Positions 60,002-64,000 of a stretch of 64,000 nucleotides of DNA are shown one piece after another. The stretch comes from Roseivivax sp. GX 12232 (lineage in GTDB: Bacteria; Pseudomonadota; Alphaproteobacteria; Rhodobacterales; Rhodobacteraceae). The notes under the pieces were generated by a model. The model searched no databases, was not told where the DNA came from, and worked only from the letters and a program-made list of their open reading frames with translations. The translations under genes and the position numbers were made by a program. The stretch covers positions 310,001 through 374,000 of the forward strand of contig NZ_JAJSEC010000002.1 in assembly GCF_021272185.1 (NCBI RefSeq), written 5' to 3'. Every line of letters starts with the position of its first letter. Position 1 is the first letter of the stretch.

Positions 60002-60876
60002 AGATCGCATTCATCGGGCTCGGCAACATGGGCGGGCCGATGGCCCAGAACCTGGCCCGCGCGGGCCACGAGGTGACCGGCTTCGACACCGCCACGGTCT
60101 CGCTCCAGGGGATCACCACCGCGACCAGCGCCACCGAGGCGGTCGCGGGCGCCGAGGTGGTCATCACCATGCTGCCCAACGGCGACATTCTGCGCCGCGT
60201 CGCCGACGAGGCGATCCCGGCCATGGCCGCGGGCGCGGTCTTCCTCGACTGCTCCACCGTCGACGTGGACAGCGCCCGGGCCGTGGCCGAGAAGGCCAGC
60301 GCCGCGGGGCTCCTGCCGCTCGACGCGCCGGTCTCGGGCGGGGTCGGCGGCGCCCAGGGCGGCACGCTGACCTTCATGGTCGGCGGCGATGAGCAGGGCT
60401 TCGAGAAGGCCAAGCCGCTTTTCGACATCATGGGCCAGAAGGCGGTGCATTGCGGCGCCTCGGGCAACGGCCAGGCGGCGAAGATCTGCAACAACATGAT
60501 CCTCGGGATCACCATGATCGGCACCTGCGAGGCCTTCGCGCTGGCCGACAAGCTGGGCCTCGACCGGCAGGCGATGTTCGACGTGGTCTCGACCTCGAGC
60601 GGCTCGAGCTGGTCGATGAACACCTATTGCCCGGCGCCCGGCGTGGGGCCCAAGTCCCCCGCCGACAACGACTACAAGCCGGGCTTCGCCGCCGACCTCA
60701 TGCTGAAGGACCTGCGGCTCGCCCAGGACGCGGCCAGCTCCGCCGATGCGGACACGCCGCTCGGGGCCGCCGCCATGGCGCTTTACGCCACCTTCGTCGA
60801 GGGTGAGGACGGCGCGGGCCGGGACTTCTCGGCCATGCTGCCGCGCTTCGAGAAGCGCGGGCACGACAAGGGCTGA
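59998..60876 (+). CDS. mmsB: 3-hydroxyisobutyrate dehydrogenase
   Basis: 292 residues, beta-hydroxyacid dehydrogenase family. The Rossmann start is 'IAFIGLGNMGGPMAQNL' (3-19), the substrate motif 'DAPVSGGVGGAQGGTL' is at about 109-124, and the catalytic Lys is in 'GNGQAAKICNNMILG' near residue 160. It oxidises 3-hydroxyisobutyrate to methylmalonate semialdehyde, the substrate of MmsA. Last gene of the valine operon. Confidence 0.95.
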   Translation: MKIAFIGLGNMGGPMAQNLARAGHEVTGFDTATVSLQGITTATSATEAVAGAEVVITMLPNGDILRRVADEAIPAMAAGAVFLDCSTVDVDSARAVAEKASAAGLLPLDAPVSGGVGGAQGGTLTFMVGGDEQGFEKAKPLFDIMGQKAVHCGASGNGQAAKICNNMILGITMIGTCEAFALADKLGLDRQAMFDVVSTSSGSSWSMNTYCPAPGVGPKSPADNDYKPGFAADLMLKDLRLAQDAASSADADTPLGAAAMALYATFVEGEDGAGRDFSAMLPRFEKRGHDKG

Positions 60877-61056
60877 CCCACTGCCTCGGCCCGGGACCGC
60901 TACGCGCGGTGCCGGGCCGGGCCACTTGTCCCGCAGTGGCCCGGGCGCGTGGCGCGCCCCCGCCTGACCCGGCGTCATCACGAAAGCGTTGCTTTCCTGA
61001 AACGGAAGCTCCGCCCTAGGCTTCCCGCACCGCTTGCCGCTTTCGGGAGATTTTCC

Positions 61057-61509
61057 ATGAAGACCTTTGTTCTTGCCGCCGCGATCGCCGGGCTGGCTAT
61101 GCCCGCCGTCGCCCAGGACTTCGACGCGCAGCTCAAGGCGCGCCAGGGCCAGTTCCGGATCCTCGCGATCAACCTCGGCATCCTCGGCGACATGGCCAAG
61201 GGCGAGGTCGACTACAGCGCCGAGGCCGCCCAGGACGCGGCGGATTCGATCCAGGCGATCTCCATGGTGAACCAGCCGCCGCTCTGGCCCGAGGGCTCGG
61301 GCGCGGATTCCCGCGACGGCACCCGCGCCAAGGCCGAGATCTGGGGCGATTTCGACGATTTCACCTCCAAATGGGCGGCGCTCGGCGAACAGGCCACGGC
61401 GCTTCAGGCCAGCGCCGGCGATGGCCGCGAGGCGGTGGGCGCGGGGCTCCGCGAGCTGGGCGGCGCCTGCAAGGCCTGCCACGACAGCTACCGCGCCTCG
61501 CCCAACTGA
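61057..61509 (+). CDS. cytochrome c (c'/c-556 four-helix type)
   Basis: 150 residues with a signal peptide (cleavage after PAVAQ, about residue 20). It is an all-helical domain with a single C-terminal haem site, CKACHDSYR (about 137-145), the hallmark of class II cytochromes c. 'WGDFDDFTSKWAALGEQATAL' (split) is typical of c-556. GGGAG precedes the ATG. Ten bp separate it from the di-haem cytochrome, so the two are probably co-expressed as electron carriers of a periplasmic chain. Confidence 0.9.
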   Translation: MKTFVLAAAIAGLAMPAVAQDFDAQLKARQGQFRILAINLGILGDMAKGEVDYSAEAAQDAADSIQAISMVNQPPLWPEGSGADSRDGTRAKAEIWGDFDDFTSKWAALGEQATALQASAGDGREAVGAGLRELGGACKACHDSYRASPN

Positions 61510-61519
61510 TCGGCCGGCG

Positions 61520-62410
61520 ATGCTGCGCAAGGCGCTGGCCGCGGGCGCGACGCTCATCGTGCTGGCCGGGGTGGGCCTCTGGGTCACCCAGCCGCGCGCG
61601 GTGGAGCCCGCGCGCTACGCCGATCTGACCCCGGATGCCACGGCCGGAGAGGCGGTCTTCACCGCCGCCGGCTGCGCCTCCTGCCACCATGCGCCCAAGG
61701 CCGAGGGCGCGGACAAGCTGGTCCTGGCCGGCGGGCAGAGCTTCGAGACCGAGTTCGGCACCTTCCGCGCGCCCAATATCTCGCCGCATCCCGAGGCGGG
61801 GATCGGCGCCTGGACGCTCGAGGACTTCGCCGGCGCCGTGACCCGGGGCACCACGCCCGGGGGCAGCCATTATTATCCCGCCTTCCCCTATGCCGCCTAT
61901 GCGCGGATGGCGCCCCAGGACGTGGCCGACCTCTGGGCCTACATGCAGGAGCTGCCGGAAAGCGCGGAAACCTCCGCGCCGCACGATCTGGGCTTTCCCT
62001 TCTCGATCCGGGCGAGCCTCGGCGGCTGGAAGATGCTTTATCTCTCGGACGACTGGGTGGTCACCGACCTCGCCGAGGGGGCCGAGACGCGCGGGCGTTA
62101 CCTGGTCGAGGCGCTGGCCCATTGCGGCGAATGCCACACGCCAAGAAACGCCCTGGGCGGGCTCGATCTTTCGGCCTGGCTGACCGGCGCGCCGAACCCC
62201 TCGGGCGAGGGGCGGATCCCGGGGATCACGCCCGGCACGCTGGACTGGTCCGCGACCGACATCGCCTATTACCTCGAGACCGGCTTCACGCCGGATTACG
62301 ACAGCGCCGGGGGTCATATGGTCGCGGTGATCGAAAACTTCGCCAAGCTGCCCGCTTCGGACCGCGAGGCGGTGGCGGCCTATCTCAAGGCGCTGCCGGA
62401 CGGATCGTAA
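61520..62410 (+). CDS. di-haem cytochrome c
   Basis: 296 residues, with an N-terminal membrane anchor or uncleaved signal (about 7-24). Two CXXCH haem sites are present: Cys52-Cys55-His56 (CASCHH) and Cys202-Cys205-His206 (CGECHT). 'NISPHPEAGIGAWTLEDFAGAVTRG' (split) and 'FPYAAYARM' resemble the cytochrome subunits of alcohol/aldehyde/sugar dehydrogenases. No dehydrogenase gene is adjacent; the PQQ-type enzyme at 47582 could be a remote partner, which is speculation. A strong terminator follows. Confidence 0.9.
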   Translation: MLRKALAAGATLIVLAGVGLWVTQPRAVEPARYADLTPDATAGEAVFTAAGCASCHHAPKAEGADKLVLAGGQSFETEFGTFRAPNISPHPEAGIGAWTLEDFAGAVTRGTTPGGSHYYPAFPYAAYARMAPQDVADLWAYMQELPESAETSAPHDLGFPFSIRASLGGWKMLYLSDDWVVTDLAEGAETRGRYLVEALAHCGECHTPRNALGGLDLSAWLTGAPNPSGEGRIPGITPGTLDWSATDIAYYLETGFTPDYDSAGGHMVAVIENFAKLPASDREAVAAYLKALPDGS

Positions 62411-62422
62411 AGGCCGAGACGA

Positions 62423-62456
62423 AAAACGCCCGGGACCAAGCGGCCCCGGGCGTTTT
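62423..62456. terminator. bidirectional terminator between the di-haem cytochrome and lipA
   Basis: AAAACGCCCGGG (62423-62434) pairs perfectly with CCCGGGCGTTTT (62445-62456), a 12-bp stem with flanking A and T tracts serving both converging genes. Confidence 0.9.
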
Positions 62457-62480
62457 CGCGTTACTCTCGGACAGGCGCGC

Positions 62481-63431
62481 TCAGGCGCGGGCCAGCTGCG
62501 CCTCCCGGGCGGCGCGCAGCCGGGCGAAATCCTCGCCCGCGTGGTAGGACGACCGCGTCAGCGGCGTCGCGGAGACCATCAGGAAGCCCTTGCCCCAGGC
62601 CGCCTTTTCGTAGCTCTGGAACTCTTCCGGGGTCACGAAGCGGTCGACCGCGTGGTGCTTGCGGGTCGGCTGCAGGTATTGGCCGATGGTCAGGAAATCG
62701 ACATTGGCCGAACGCATGTCGTCCATGACCTGGTGCACCTCGGCGCGGCCCTCGCCGAGGCCCGCCATGATGCCCGACTTGGTGAAGACCGAAGGGTCGA
62801 TTTCCTTCACCCGCTGCAGAAGCCGCAGCGAGTGGAAATAGCGCGCGCCCGGACGCACTGAGGGATAAAGCGCCGGCACCGTCTCGAGGTTGTGGTTGAA
62901 GACATCCGGCTTGGCACGGACCACCACTTCCAGCGCCTCGGGGCCGCATTTCAGGAAGTCCGGGGTCAGGATCTCGATGGTGGTGCCCGGCGCGCGGTGG
63001 CGCACGGCGCGGATGGTCTGGGCGAAATGCTCGGCCCCGCCGTCGTCGAGGTCGTCGCGGTCGACCGAGGTGATGACCACGTGGTTCAGCCCCAGCTTCT
63101 GCACCGCGTCGGCGACCCGGCCCGGCTCGAAGACATCGAGCGCATCGGGCCGGCCGGTGGCGACGTTGCAGAAGGTGCAGCCGCGGGTGCAGACCTCGCC
63201 CATGATCATCATGGTGGCATGGCCCGCCGACCAGCATTCGCCCACGTTGGGGCAGCCCGCCTCTTCGCAGACCGTGGTGAGGTTGTTGTCGCGCATGATC
63301 TTGCGGGTGTCGGCATAGCCCTTGCCGCCGGGCGCGCGCACGCGGATCCAGTCCGGTTTCTTCGGCTGGGGATTGTCGGGGCGATGGGCCTTTTCCGGGT
63401 GACGCTCTCCGGGGATCTTGAGGTCGCGCAT
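62481..63431 (-). CDS. lipA: lipoyl synthase
   Basis: 316 residues, radical SAM enzyme that inserts two sulfurs into octanoyl groups. The auxiliary cluster cysteines are Cys55, Cys60 and Cys66 ('[13 protein letters not shown]'), and the radical-SAM CxxxCxxC is Cys81-Cys85-Cys88 ('[10 protein letters not shown]'). '[15 protein letters not shown]', 'VFNHNLETV' and '[11 protein letters not shown]' follow, and the conserved C-terminal '[11 protein letters not shown]' provides the Arg-Ser-Ser serine. Normal length. Confidence 0.96.
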   Translation of the reverse strand: MRDLKIPGERHPEKAHRPDNPQPKKPDWIRVRAPGGKGYADTRKIMRDNNLTTVCEEAGCPNVGECWSAGHATMMIMGEVCTRGCTFCNVATGRPDALDVFEPGRVADAVQKLGLNHVVITSVDRDDLDDGGAEHFAQTIRAVRHRAPGTTIEILTPDFLKCGPEALEVVVRAKPDVFNHNLETVPALYPSVRPGARYFHSLRLLQRVKEIDPSVFTKSGIMAGLGEGRAEVHQVMDDMRSANVDFLTIGQYLQPTRKHHAVDRFVTPEEFQSYEKAAWGKGFLMVSATPLTRSSYHAGEDFARLRAAREAQLARA

Positions 63432-63664
63432 CTTGAGGGTCCACGCAATTTCTTAATGGTTGTGGCGCAACATAAAGCCCAGCGGGCCGATTTGCCAGTG
63501 CTGCCGGCCGCATAACGGACATGCGACGCACCCGAGCGCCGTGACGAGTTCGGCTCGCGCCTCAGGCGGTTTCGCGGCGCTTGCGGGCCTCGCGCGGCTC
63601 TGGACGGCCCCTGCGTCACTTCCGCGCCGCGCGCCGCCGGGCGGGCCGCGCGCCCTGCCCCGGC

Positions 63665-64000
63665 TCAGCCGATCATCTCCGCCGCCTGCCCTTCGTCCGA
63701 CCGGTAGAACTGCGCCAGCCGCTCCAGCGCGATGCGCAGCACCACCTTGCCCGAGCGCGCCGACCAGCCGAGCCGCTTCTCGATGGTCTCGATCCCCTCG
63801 AGCAGGCAGCAGCAGCGCAGCGCCACGTCGCCGAGCCCCGGGCCGAGCCGCTCCAGCACCGCGAGGAACCGCGCCCGCGCCGGGCCGTGGCCGGGCCCGG
63901 CCTGGGCCAGCGCGCGCTCGGCCGGGGTGCCGCGCAGGATCGCCAGGGCCGCGCGCGGCGGCACGCCCGAAAGCTCGAAATCCTCGCGCAGGAGCCGCCC
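63665..64000 (-). CDS. DUF6456 domain protein (5' end outside window)
   Basis: The last 111 or so residues are visible, running off the right edge. 'REDFELSGVPPRAALAILRG', 'VLERLGPGLGDVALRCCCLLEGIETIEKRLGWSARSGKVVLRIALERLAQFY' (split) match the C-terminal DUF6456 region of Rhodobacterales DNA-binding-like proteins. The function is not established; relatives often carry an N-terminal helix-turn-helix, not visible here. Confidence 0.75.
   Translation of the reverse strand, partial: GRLLREDFELSGVPPRAALAILRGTPAERALAQAGPGHGPARARFLAVLERLGPGLGDVALRCCCLLEGIETIEKRLGWSARSGKVVLRIALERLAQFYRSDEGQAAEMIG

Overview
The window reads as chromosomal DNA of a high-GC alphaproteobacterium of the Rhodobacterales (Roseobacter/Rhodobacter type). 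Signs of this are the strong G/C bias at third codon positions, the aerobic (CobG/CobN/CobF) cobalamin pathway with a BluE-type kinase, the scpA-scpB-nagZ-SPOR-argS order, a small DUF1127-like gene, and a DUF6456 gene near lipA. No transposase, integrase, CRISPR array, tRNA or rRNA was seen.

Layout. 1-640: start of an Fe(III) ABC-transport binding protein (3' end outside the window). 714-9000: late cobalamin genes in several small transcription units (cobS-cobT-cobU leftward; CobC-type phosphatase, bluE, cbiB and cobD rightward; cobQ and cobO leftward). 9104-23615: a cobalamin riboswitch followed by a tightly overlapping operon DUF1636-cobW-cobN-cobG-cobH-cobI-cobJ / cobL-cobE-cobM-cobB-cobA-cobF-DUF1636, interrupted by cobK on the opposite strand. 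23650-25330: a leftward cobalt-uptake unit (57-residue CbtB, CbtA, His-rich periplasmic protein) under a second cobalamin riboswitch. 25364-31741: a tricarboxylate transporter tctCBA, with a divergent TctD/TctE two-component system whose operon also holds a periplasmic binding protein. 31930-40703: scpB/scpA/nagZ/SPOR/argS, a CPA antiporter and dgt. 40810-46707: iron-sulfur and redox genes (erpA, xthA, bolA, grxD), zapA and transketolase. 47582-53012: a PQQ-type sugar dehydrogenase, a YedI-like membrane protein, DoxX, and two GAPDH genes flanking a 47-residue membrane peptide. 53853-64000: DUF1127-like gene, coaD, CBS protein, a LysR regulator with the valine-degradation cluster mmsA / acyl-CoA dehydrogenase / hydroxyisobutyryl-CoA hydrolase / mmsB, two c-type cytochromes, lipA and a partial DUF6456 gene.

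How the parts work together: cobalt import (CbtAB), corrin ring synthesis, cobalt insertion (CobN, CobW) and nucleotide-loop assembly sit together, and two separate B12 riboswitches should give feedback control. The two GAPDH genes and the DUF1127-like gene share a GTTAGCGCNAAC-type operator, suggesting one LacI-family carbon regulator. They carry different residues at the NAD(P)-selecting position, so they probably run in opposite directions of glycolysis/gluconeogenesis.

The least ordinary material is non-coding: (i) a 137-bp long-hairpin element present three times (41435, 47113, 53355) inside CA-rich/GT-rich spacers; (ii) a 69-bp sequence at 8290-8358 that folds on paper into a perfect cloverleaf with 3-nt loops; (iii) a hexanucleotide tandem repeat at 53132; (iv) a structured segment downstream of zapA. 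No novel protein system is clearly demonstrated. The best protein-level leads are the paired DUF1636 ferredoxin-like proteins at both ends of the corrin operon and the binding-protein/TctDE sensor operon.
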